Positions 53,020-63,500 of a stretch of DNA of 64,000 nucleotides are shown here, one piece after another (positions within the stretch are counted from its first letter, which is position 1; each line of letters starts with the position of its first letter). Below the pieces are notes generated by a model. The model saw nothing but the letters and a program-made list of their open reading frames with translations, searched no databases and was not told the DNA's origin. The stretch comes from Symbiodinium natans (Eukaryota > Sar > Dinophyceae > Suessiales > Symbiodiniaceae), in the NCBI GenBank assembly GCA_905221605.1, contig CAJNDS010001224.1:1135556-1199555 (forward strand), in the 5' to 3' direction. The position numbers and the translations under genes are program-made.

Positions 53020-54150
53020 TTTGGGTTCATGTGTGCAGCTCATTCGAGGCGCGCGGGTTCGGTTTGGGCTGGGGAAAAATTTGGGGTGTAGGGTTTAGGG
53101 TTTAGGGTTTGCTCGCTTAACCTCTCCTACTATCTTTAGCTATCCCCTTAAAAAGAAGCCAGAACTATTATCTAGGTAGGCCCTGGAAAATGTTTTCTAT
53201 TTTCCCCTTATTGGGTTTAAGAGGATCATAATCAGGGATCTTTTTCCGAGGGGCCCTGGTGGGTGGGTGATGACTGCAGCCTTCACTTGGGTGTGAAATG
53301 TTATTTGCGCCAAGGGTCTTGCGAACCGGGCCCCAGGGCGAGCGTTGGGGCTCTTCTGACTGTCTCGTCTGTGATTTGGGGAGGTTCCTTGGATTTGGCT
53401 AGTCCCAAGCCCAGTTGGAAAAAAAAGAATCAAGTCCGGTTGCAGCTTTGACGAACCGTTTCTCGTTATTCAGATTGGTTTGTCTTAGGTAGGATAAGGG
53501 GGACCCTTAAAAGGGAACCCTTCTTAACTCTCTTCTGGCTCTCTTAAACAGGGACCTTATTGAGAGGGTCTATGTCCCCCTAATACCCTAGTTTGGGGGA
53601 CTCTCCTTCAAACGCATGGCCAGTCGCGCGAGAAGCTCGACAGCGTGGACAAGAGGTTGAGAGCCCGGCTGGCGACGGCCATGGCCCAAGTTCCATGAGT
53701 CGACCCGAAACCCCTTCAAACCCCCAAGAAAGTCATTTTTTGTTGTTTCCGTTGCTTTTGGTCAGATTTAGTAAGCAGGAAAGGAGAAGGGAAGGAAGGA
53801 AACGGCATGACATCCTGAGGAATGGCTTCCAAACCCATACTTGAACCCTATCCAAACCCGACATGCAAGCCATTGTGTTGCACGTGAAGGTGGGGGAAGG
53901 GGGGTGCGCGCCCTCCCCCCCCCTCAACCCCCCCCCGGCTTTTTGTAAAGCCGCGCAAGCTTGTGCTCAAGATCTTGCTGCCGTCCAGGGGAATGGCTTC
54001 AACAACCAATTCAATCCTCTCGATCCTGTAAAACAAACACAGGTTCGATCTAGCATGGCTATATTGTTTTTTCGTTTAGTTATGATCGTCCTATCGCATG
54101 TGCTGATTATAGCTTTTAAAACTGAGAAGCGTATCACAAGAACGTATCAA
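53020..54150. other. No telomere-like repeats; no supported gene
   Basis: Apart from a TTTAGGG patch (53095-53110) this is unique, moderately AT-rich DNA with an inverted AGGGGGACCCTTAAAAGGGA-type block (53498-53580). ORFs on both strands show no recognisable protein. Confidence 0.45.
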
Positions 54151-54580
54151 TCATGTCATATCATGTCATATCACATCATATCATATCATATCATATCTGT
54201 ACATATATATATGTATGTATGTTGATACATTGCGTATATGTTTATGTGCATGTTTACATATCTACATGTACACACGGAATGACGGGTGTATGTATATATA
54301 TATATATATGTATATATACACGTATAGAGTGCATGTATTATTTGTTCTTTACGTCCCATTTGTATCACAATCATACGTGCTTTGTGTGTTTCATGAGTAC
54401 GTGCAGTACATTACGTGCTTTATTTGTTATATGATGGTACGTAGTATGAGTTTTGTGTAACACATGCGTGTTCAAGAATGGTGTTGTAATGTATCTATAT
54501 ATGTATTTCTGTTCAGAATGTGTATATATCATGCATATGCACATAACACGACTTGATATTTTTGTATTGGATTTTGTGCA
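54150..54580. repeat. (TCATA)n and (TATG)n microsatellites in AT-rich DNA
   Basis: TCATATCATGTCATATCACA repeats at 54150-54200, then GTATATATATATATATGTAT at 54288-54320. Tyr/Ile/His-rich ORFs here are artefacts. Confidence 0.85.
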
Positions 54581-54779
54581 TAATGAATGCCATGTTTATA
54601 ATACAGAAATTCAAGCATTTCTTATGTGGAAAGTGTTTATTTCTACTGCAGGTTCATCACATATTTATGGTCTTTTGGTGGCCTGTGCGTATGTGAACAC
54701 ACCTCACATTGCATCTTTCCTATTTTCTAACCGTGTACTGTTGTTTAAACGAGACCTTGCATCAACTTCTCCTCGGGTT

Positions 54780-55950
54780 TAAGGTTTAGGGTTTGGGACT
54801 TCCTTTAAACTCCTTTTGGTTTTTCGTGGCAAAACAACATGCGCATCTCCGCGGGCAGTTTAAACCGTAGCACCCTGTTTCTGTGGGCCTATAAATTCAA
54901 GCAAGACAGGACTACAGGACCTTGAATACTTACCTATCTTGTCCCCTTTGGGAACCCTTGTACTTTCAAAATGGCAACAACCCCAACATACCCACCCCTA
55001 CTCTAAAAAGGCCCCTACAAATTACCCCAGCCCACGGACAGACATGCTGTGCTATCCACAGGCTTTGTGGCCCCGGGTCGGTCGAGCAGAAAAGGCAAGC
55101 CGAATCGTCCTTGAGGATTCAGGCTTTAGGGTTTAGGGTGTTAGGTTTTTTCAAAAGAAGGGAGCCCTGAAGCAAAAAAGGTTCTAGGGTTTAGTGCTTT
55201 GGGGTTTGCGGGTTTAGGGTTTCGTGTGCAGTTTAGGGCTTTAGAGTCTCCAAGCAGTCTGTTGCCGTGACGGGTGGGCGGCGGCCCTTGTTTGTGCTGT
55301 TCTTTACCTGTGTCGCAGCTTTGCGGGCTTGATTGTGCAGGATCCCAGCCCCCTGAGACCCAAACTCCGAAGCCTATGAGAGACCCAAGGCCAAACCCTA
55401 ATTATAGGAGCCCCCAAAACCCAAAACCCCACAGGCTTCGAACCCCAGACCCTGTCTGCCCCTAAAGACGCAGCTGGCAACAATGCCCTACACCCTAAAC
55501 GCTGAACCCTAAACTCTAAAACCCTGAACCCTGAATTTCAACAGCGAAAAGCTGGGCTGGTCACAAAGAACTCACGGGGTGACAGGGCGGCCTTGTCATG
55601 ATGCATTTTCCTACCTTTGAGGACATAAGGCGTCAATTGCTTGCTAGGACATCCGTGAAGACGCCGAGCCTGTCATTTCATCCTGACTTGTAAGACTTGA
55701 CTTCGCATTGCGGCCCGCCACCCTAGCCGCCTTGCCTGTGGAGACCGCATCACAAAGAAGTCCGGTTGAAGCCTGAAACCCCTCAGACCCTTATGGGGGG
55801 TTTAGGGTTTAGGGTTTAGGAACCCCAACCCCCCCCTCGTAGCGAAAAGCTGCGCGGTGAGGATGCCCGCGTGGCCCCGACGAAGCGGGCAAGCAAGGCC
55901 GGCTGTGGGTTTACTTGGAGGCCGAAAATTCGAGTTTAGGGTTTGGGTTT
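54780..55950. other. Low-repeat stretch without a supported gene
   Basis: Scattered TTTAGGG units (54780, 55125, 55798). The island at 55856-55930 reads ...EKLRGEDARVAPTKRASKAG but is too short to support. Confidence 0.35.
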
Positions 55951-56145
55951 TGGGTCCTGAACCCTAAGCCCTAAACCCTAGAAAAAAACCCGAAACCCTA
56001 AACCCTAAACCCGAAACCCTAAACCCTAAACCCTAAACCCGAAACCCGAAACCCGAAACCCGAAACCCGAAACCCTAAACCCTAAACCCGAAACCCGAAA
56101 CCCTAAACCCTAAACCCGAAACCCTAAACCCTAAACTTACCCCTT
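55950..56145. repeat. CCCGAAA/CCCTAAA tract
   Basis: About 25 units with runs of CCCGAAA. Confidence 0.9.
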
Positions 56146-56269
56146 GAGGGGTTTGCAGGGTTTAGGTTTGAGGGCTTCGGGGCTTTCGGGCCTGGGAGCG
56201 GAGCACCCCACATGCCTCGCCAGAGGGCCAGATCGCCCCTTCAGAGTTTAGGGTTAGGGTTTCGCGGTT

Positions 56270-56420
56270 TAGGGGTTTTAGGGGTTTTTAGGGTTTTTAG
56301 GGGGTTTTTAGGGGCTTTTAAGGGGTTTTTAGGGGTTTTTAGGGGTTTTAAAGGGGTTTTTAGGGGTTGTTAGGGGTTTTTTGGGGGTTTTTTAGGGGTT
56401 TTTCGGGGTTTTTAGGGTGC
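56270..56420. repeat. GGGGTTTTTA-type array
   Basis: Irregular 9-11-bp units of GGGTTTTTA with G- and T-length changes. Confidence 0.85.
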
Positions 56421-56599
56421 AGGCTTTTGGGTTTAGGGATTAGGGCCGGGTTGAGGGTTTAGGGTTTCTAGGGGTTTTTAGGGTGTTTAGTGAGGGTTTA
56501 GGGTCCTGAAGGTTTAGGGATTTTAGGTTTAGGGTGCTCAGGGTCCTCTCACAAACAACGCAAAGAAAGGAACACTCTTGGCATATTCCTGAACAAGAT

Positions 56600-56722
56600 C
56601 CTCTGAATCCCATTCAATAAGGGAAAGGTCTCATTTTTAAAGGGACCCTGTGGTACCAACAGGAACCTGTGTTTTTTAGGAATATTCCTTAAGTACGGGT
56701 TTTTGGAGTCCCTGGGGCCCGA
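56600..56722. mobile_element. Hairpin-element copy, diverged
   Basis: CATTCAATAAGGGAAAGGTC left part; GAATATTCCTTAAGTACGGG then TTTTTGGAGTCCCTGGGG right. Confidence 0.5.
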
Positions 56723-56900
56723 AACCCTAAACCCTAAAAAAGAACCCTAAACCCCAAACCCCAAACCCCAAACCCCAAACCCCAAACCCCAAACCCCAAA
56801 CCCCAAACCCCAAACCCCAAACCCTAAACCCTAAGCCCTAAACCCTAAACCCTAAACCCTAAGCCCTAAACCCTAAACCCTAAACCCTAAACCCCAACCC
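56720..56900. repeat. CCCCAAA then CCCTAAA tract
   Basis: About ten CCCCAAA units, then CCCTAAA/CCCTAAG. Confidence 0.9.
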
Positions 56901-56926
56901 CACCGCCAACGCCGCCTCTGCACCAG

Positions 56927-56998
56927 GCCTTCGCTGCCATCCACGCAGACACTCGGCGCAAGGCCCTGACGCTGCACCTCTACGGCTTGGGAGCCCAG
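56927..56998 (+). CDS. Exon-like island
   Basis: After CACCAG the frame reads AFAAIHADTRRKALTLHLYG LGAQ, then TTTAGGG at 57000. Good residue mix; product unknown. Confidence 0.4.
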
Positions 56999-57055
56999 GG
57001 TTTAGGGTTTAGGGTTTGGGGTTTGAGGTTTAGGGTTTAGAGTTTAGGGGGGCTG

Positions 57056-57160
57056 TGCTTGGAGGGTGGTTAGAAACTAGAAGCATGGTAACTGTACATT
57101 TATGTTGTTTGGGGGTACTTTTTGCCCTACCTGTAACTGCCCATGAACCTGCAAGTAGTG
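57056..57160. mobile_element. GGTTCATGG-family element, degenerate
   Basis: CTTGGAGGGTGGTTAGAAAC on the left and ACTGCCCATGAACCTGCAAG on the right. Lies just upstream of the large gene. Confidence 0.55.
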
Positions 57161-57501
57161 AAGGGGTGATAACCCTGTGTAGGATACTTGAACCCTCTAG
57201 CGATAACTCTTCATGCACCTGGGAGTGTCAATTGCAGCACACTCAAATTCTCAGTGACCCTGTTCCAAGGAAGTGCTCTGACAGCGGGCTACAATGCTTG
57301 AGTAAAGCCTGTATGGGCTCAAGTGTTGTTAGTGGAAGAATGCGGTTGTACACAATTGTGTGATGGGCAGTTCCCAAAAAACGAGGTTGCCCTTTGCCTC
57401 AAGCATGGTCTCATCCCCTCATGCAAGCAAAGCAGGCACCCCGATTTTTTGGGGCATGGCGAAGATCAGGCTTGTGAATGTCGCATTAGTTTGATACTGC
57501 G

Positions 57502-60500
57502 ATGCCATGGCGCAAGGCCCTTTGTCTGCTCTGGCTGCCGTTCGTGCGTCCGCAAAACGCGCCGAACTTGACAGAGATCTGTCAATATCCGCGGCCGTGC
57601 TCCAGCTTCCTGGGTGACAACAGCCTGTGTGTGAATTTGGAGTACGTCCGGGTTTATGACTTCACTGCCGGTGAGGACCTGTGCGCCCTTGTGACGCCCG
57701 CCCATGGGTTCAACCGCGACTTCATTATCTCATCAGGCCTTGCGAACTCGAGCCGCTGCATCTTCGATTGGAAAGGTGATGGGAGATGCGACTTGTCGAA
57801 CAACCACGACTCCGAGAATTGCCAGTTTGATGGAGGAGACTGCTGCCTGTCCACGTGCCAGACCAACTGTGCCAGAGAGCCAGACTTGTATGAGCGGCCC
57901 CCAGCCATTCGTGAAGGTAACGAGTGTGAGTACTTTTGCGGGGAGGAGGCCCTCTACTGGTGCTTGGATGATGAGGCTGTCCTGTCCCCGGTGAGGCAGT
58001 GGTGCGCCTTTGGGCAGATCAAGTCCACGTCGCGGTGCTACCTCTCCAAGCTGGAAGTGGCGGGAGCCTTGCAACAGTGCATCCTCGACGACCGCGTGCA
58101 TGGGAATTCCATCAATGCGGGCCCACAGTGTGGCAACCAGACGCTTACCTGCACCCTCCAAGATGTAGAGGCCAAGAACGGCTGCCACCTCACGAAGGAC
58201 GACTGCTTCACGCGCATGTGTTGCACCGAAGCGATCGACAATGGTTTCATCGCTGCAAACCCCGAGACGGAAGCGCTTCCATCTCTCACTGCAATCTACG
58301 ACGTGTGTGAAACAAGCTCAACTGACAATGACGAGCCATGCTTTCCGTACATGATGAAGCTTGGTACAGTAGTAGAGTAGGTAGCCTTTAGCTTCTTTGG
58401 CGTTCTAGTCCCTGTATACTCCCAAAGGCTCACTTTAGTTCCCGGACCCAGAGACCCCAATACCCCTTTGATGAAGGAAGATTCCTTCAACCAGAAGAAG
58501 GAACCCTCTTATGTTTTTTAAAGGGACATTCTTCATCAACGGGCATTGAAGTCCCAGGGTAGATCCTGGACTGTAAGGAAGTGCCTCCAGGAAGCACGCG
58601 CCGCCAAAGGCGGCTGCTGCTCCTGCGATACGGGCTGGGGTGGCTGGCGCTGCCGTGACCCGCTCTGCTGGCCGCGTTGTGTTCACGGGACGTGCGGCCT
58701 TGGTAGCTGAGTACCCGTTTGCCTCTTTTTGGGTTCTTTTGGGTTCTGGGTCCCTTAAACAAAGTAGCCAGCCCCCAAAAAGGGTATCCTGATTGTAAGA
58801 TGGTTGCTGGGCTACCAAGGTGTGGCCCCAGATCTTTGCCACTGCGAAGCAGGTTGGAAAGGAGAGGCATGCCAGCATGCCATCTGCAACCCCGAGTGTG
58901 TGCCGGGCCAGGGCACCCATATCCCCCTTGGGAATTATTTCTTTATTTTTGTTTATATAAAACCCAAGAGGATATGAAAATGATTATTTTTATTGAGGTT
59001 CTAAGGGGAGTATAGGCACCTGCGTCCTGCCAGACGTTTGCGAGTGCTTCTACGGCTGGGGAGGCACCTCCTGCGAGGTCCCGGTGTCCGAGCCGGCCTG
59101 CGTCAATGGCGACGCGGTGTCGCCTGACGTGTGTCGATGCGCTGAGGGCTGGGGAGGGCGGCTATGTGACTATCCGCTGTGCCAAAGCTGGCCCATCCCT
59201 TCGCCTGAGTGCGTTCATGGCACGTGCATGAAGCCCTTTGAGTGTGAATGTGAGCCTGGATGGAAACCCTTCAAGCACTAAGGGGGTTTCATCTCGGCAT
59301 GTCGGGGTAGCAGTTTCTTGGAGTTCTCTTGAAGCTTCAATGTTTAGGGTTTAGGGTTCAGGGTTTAGGGTTTAGGGTTCAATTTGCTAAGGAAGCCATA
59401 CCTTCCCATCAACCAGTCGGGCTTCGACATCATCCCTTTCTGGTCGCGTGGACAGGATGTCTCGCAGGAGACAGCGGGTACCTATGTAAAGGCCGACTCG
59501 CGCATCTCCTTCCTTTCCTTCTGGGATCGCCAGTACAACTCCTCCAATGCAGCGCAGTGCACAGTGCCAGAGTGCTCAGTGATCATTGATCCCCGGTGCA
59601 TCGAGTGTGAGCCACCACCGAATGGCAGGTGCTTGAATTGTGAGCCCGGATTCTTCGTGGACACCGCGATCGACCGTTGTGAGCGCTGCTCCAACGTCTT
59701 CCCACACTGCCAGATCTGCGGGCCAGAGCCAACAGGGCCTGATGGCAAAGTCGTCCTGCGCTGTACGCGATGTGACCCGCTCTTTGTTCTGGAGCCGGTG
59801 CCTTTCGGCGAGGACCGCCTCTGCCTGTCCCCACCCCCGAAGCATTGTGCACTTTATACATGGAGGGGGTGCATGAAGGCAGAACACTGCTTGTGAATTA
59901 GAATTGCAGGGATCCTGTTAGCCCTTCAACGTAAGGGGGTAGGGAATGCGAGGACCCAACGGCTCGGTGTGTGTCCGATGGCCCCATCGAATTCAGCTCC
60001 CCGGTCTACCACGTCTACAAGGACCAGGGAAACGTGACGCTGGTGGTGCAGCGCAGTATCTATGCGCTGCGCCCGGAGTTTGCGAAGCCCATCACCGTGC
60101 TGGTGCGCACGCGCGATGGCACGGCCAAGAGCAGCAGCCTCATGTACGGCGGTGAGTTTGCCAGCTACGAGGCCACCGTGGCGAACATCACCTTCGGCGT
60201 GGACGAGGCGGTCGTGATGCCAGTGGAGGGCTCGCTGGCCTCGAACTTCTCCGGCGCCTTGCAAGCGCGCTTCCAGGAGCGCATCGAGCTGCCAATCTTA
60301 ATCTTCGACGATGTCACATACCACCCAGAATCTGTGTCATAGTTGGGTACCATTTTACATCTCTATACTTAAACCCTATAAGGAATACAAACTTAAATTT
60401 TCAATGTTATCCCAACCATGAACTAGGAATACCGCTACTTCGACGTTGAGCTGGTGCTTCCACCGGAGCACTTGATGGGACACCAGGGCCCTCTGCACCC

Positions 60501-63500
60501 CTTCGTCACACTTCGGGAGCACGAGACGCAGCAGGCTTGGCTGATGCCGCAGAATGTCTACCGCGCCCCCGTGCTCGACAGGCAGGATGTGCTAAGCACT
60601 GCGCGGATTTATGTTTGGGACCATGTCGAGGCGACCGCCCTCAACACCTACTGTCAGGGTGATTGCCAGCAGTGGCAAGCCAAGACATTGGTCGGTGACG
60701 CGCGGAATGTGCTGATCCAGGCGCGTACCTTCGACAACCAACCCATCACTCCGCCCACATCCATACGGCCAGACCCTCACTTCATCATCAAGTACTTGCC
60801 GAGAGGGGAGGGCAACGAGGAGTCTGTGGGGACCATCACCACAGCCACTCCGACGAACTTGGTGGGCACATATGCTGGTCGCTTTGTTCCGACCCTGGCC
60901 GGCATCTACAAGCTCCAGCTTCTCTGTCATAGTTGGGTACCATTTCGCATTTTTAAGGGTACTTAAACCCAATAAGGAATAAACATTTTAGATTTTTAAT
61001 AGTATCCCAACCATGAACTAGGATTGAGAAGCCTGTGTCGGGCATGTTCGCGGAGTACTGGTGGCATCGGAACATCCACCGCAACTCCCCACAGCAGCCT
61101 GACATCAGCCGGGTCGACCATGTCTTGGACTTTTGGTTCCCAGATGTGGCCACGGCGCCGGCGTTTGTGAGGTGGAAGTTCGTGCTGCACTTTGCCTGCA
61201 TCCGCACGGCGCGTTGGCCCTTCAACTTCGGGCACGCCCTGGGGATCATTGCCTCTCCAGGCAGCGAGGTGCGAGCCTTCTTCTGGAATGACGGCTCCGT
61301 GACGAAGAGGGTGCCGGATGATGTGGTGCCACGGAAGCGTGAGGAGATGATCCGGGAGGACTGCATGCAGGAGGTGCCCTTCTTCATCTGTATCGACCTC
61401 CTCTTCCATGACCCCGTGGTGGACCCCTTCGGGTTCTACGCCTTCGAGATCGAGTGGAGCACGCCGATGGTGGATGACATGGAGGAGAAGAAGCCCACTT
61501 CCATCGAGATCATGCTCTATCATCAGAACGACACGGACTACTGGGGCTGGTGGCCCATCAAGCAGGGTTGTCTGCTGACCAGCGGGCTGAATATCCAGGG
61601 CAGCCCCTTCGAGGACTTCCAGGCCATCAGCGGCAGTGCACGCCCAGACTTCTCCTCGGTCTTAGCGCTACCGTACAGCACCGTTACGATGTCGGTCATT
61701 GTGGATAGCCTGGCGGAGGTGCGGATTGACCTCCGAGACATCCTGGGGCAGCCGGTGGTCGGAGGCGGCATGCTGCGCAGTCTCAGCGCGCGGCTCTACA
61801 CGTTGCAGGGCGTGAAGGAGATGGACCTGACTGTGCGGTGGAGTGCTCTAGGGTACTATTCCGCTGCTTGGACGCCGCTCCCTCCCGACCCTATCTACAA
61901 TGACGATGTCAGCACTGGCCGCTACTACCGGCAGCTCATCGTTCTGCTGGACGGAAGCCAAATACAAAACTCACCCATGTCAGTCGAGATCCTGCTGGCT
62001 GTTTCTGACGAAGAGCAATCGTACATTGAAGCCGGCGACTACACGCCCGCCCAGGCGGGCGAGCCCGTGTGGTTCCAGCTCCGCTCGGCCACCTTGGCAG
62101 GCCGCCTGCGTGTCACGGGCGGAGATACGTACGAGGTGTACTTCGAGGGCCCATCCCACGACCCACTGGGCGCCGAGGATCAGTTCCGCGGCACCGTGAT
62201 CGACAACTTCAACGGCTCCTACACTGTGAAGTTTGAGATCCAGAGGCCGGGACGCTACCGCATGCGGATCTTCTTGAATGGCCAGGAGATCGGTCCTTCG
62301 AAGTTGGCGGGATCTCCATACAGGGGCATCTTGATCTGGGACGACATCAGCGCGGAGCTCTCAACTGCGATTGGTCCCGGCATCAGCCCCACCAGGTCTG
62401 GCAGCCCTGCGCAGATAATCGCTGGCGTGAACACAACCTTTCAGATCAGCGCCAAGGATTCGTACGAAGTCCAGTACCTAGGACCCGGAGTAGTTTATTT
62501 CATTTGTCTTTTTAGGGCTTGGGTTCCCTTATCAACCTCTTTAAACCAAACCAAGGCACCGTTTTTACTCCTAGGTTCCTCCTGTGTCTAGGTACTTTGA
62601 GGGCGGTGCCACTTTCGCGCTGAGTACCCCGGCGATGCATCAAGCTCCGGCCCTCAACGAGACCTATGCCAGCTACTCGCCCCCAGAGGACTACATGGAC
62701 ATCGTGGACAACGGAGATGGCAGCTACACCGTCGAGTACCTTCTCTGCAAGGCGGGCCTCACACACATGGACATCCGACTTCAGTCGCAGAACCAAGCAG
62801 GAGCCATCAGCTGGCTGCCGATTCGCGGCAGTCCCTTCCACGTGGAGGTGCTTCGGGGTGAGCTGAGGCCGGCTACCTCGAAGGTGCACCCGCCCTCGGG
62901 TCCGCAAAGCGGAATTCCAGCCACGATCCGTCTGGACTTGCGCGATGCGTGCGGCAACAATGCAGATGATGATGCCATGGCCAGCCTGGATATCCAGCTG
63001 CAGCGCGTGGAAGGCAACATGTTGGAGGCCCTGGCCTTCGAGGTCGTCCGTTCCGGGCCTGGGGAGGTGACGGTGTTCTTCATGCCAGGGCGTAGGGGAC
63101 AGCACCAAATCCTCGTGATGCGATCGGGGGAGCATTTTCAGGCATCGCCACTAAACTTCCAGGTGTCGCCAGCAATGGGGCCACCAATGGGCACAGAGTG
63201 GCAGCTCACAGCAATTGGTGCAACGGCCGCCTCGACCTTTGAGGTCTTCAACTCACCCACCTTTGCCGGGGAGCCAGCTGGCCTGCAGATTACCGCCCGG
63301 GATCTCTGGGGCGATGTGCTGACGCAAGAGAATCACAGCTTCATCGTGAGCCTTTGGCCTGACAGCCCCGACGATGGAGGCTCTGATTGCCCAAGCCTTT
63401 CGCGGTGCATGGCTGTGGCTATCCGGGAGGAGATGTGCGATCGGCTGCCGCTATGCCATTTCGAGCCTGTTCTGCGCCAATGCCGCCCTGACTGCAACAT

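Noticed and set aside
54153-54460. Small Tyr/His-rich ORFs
   Set aside because: Translations of (TCATA)n and (TATG)n repeats.
57055-57490. Cys-rich ORFs just upstream of the large gene as extra exons
   Set aside because: They overlap a degenerate MITE and lack a join that keeps frame; the ATG at 57502 with a signal-peptide-like start is a better beginning.
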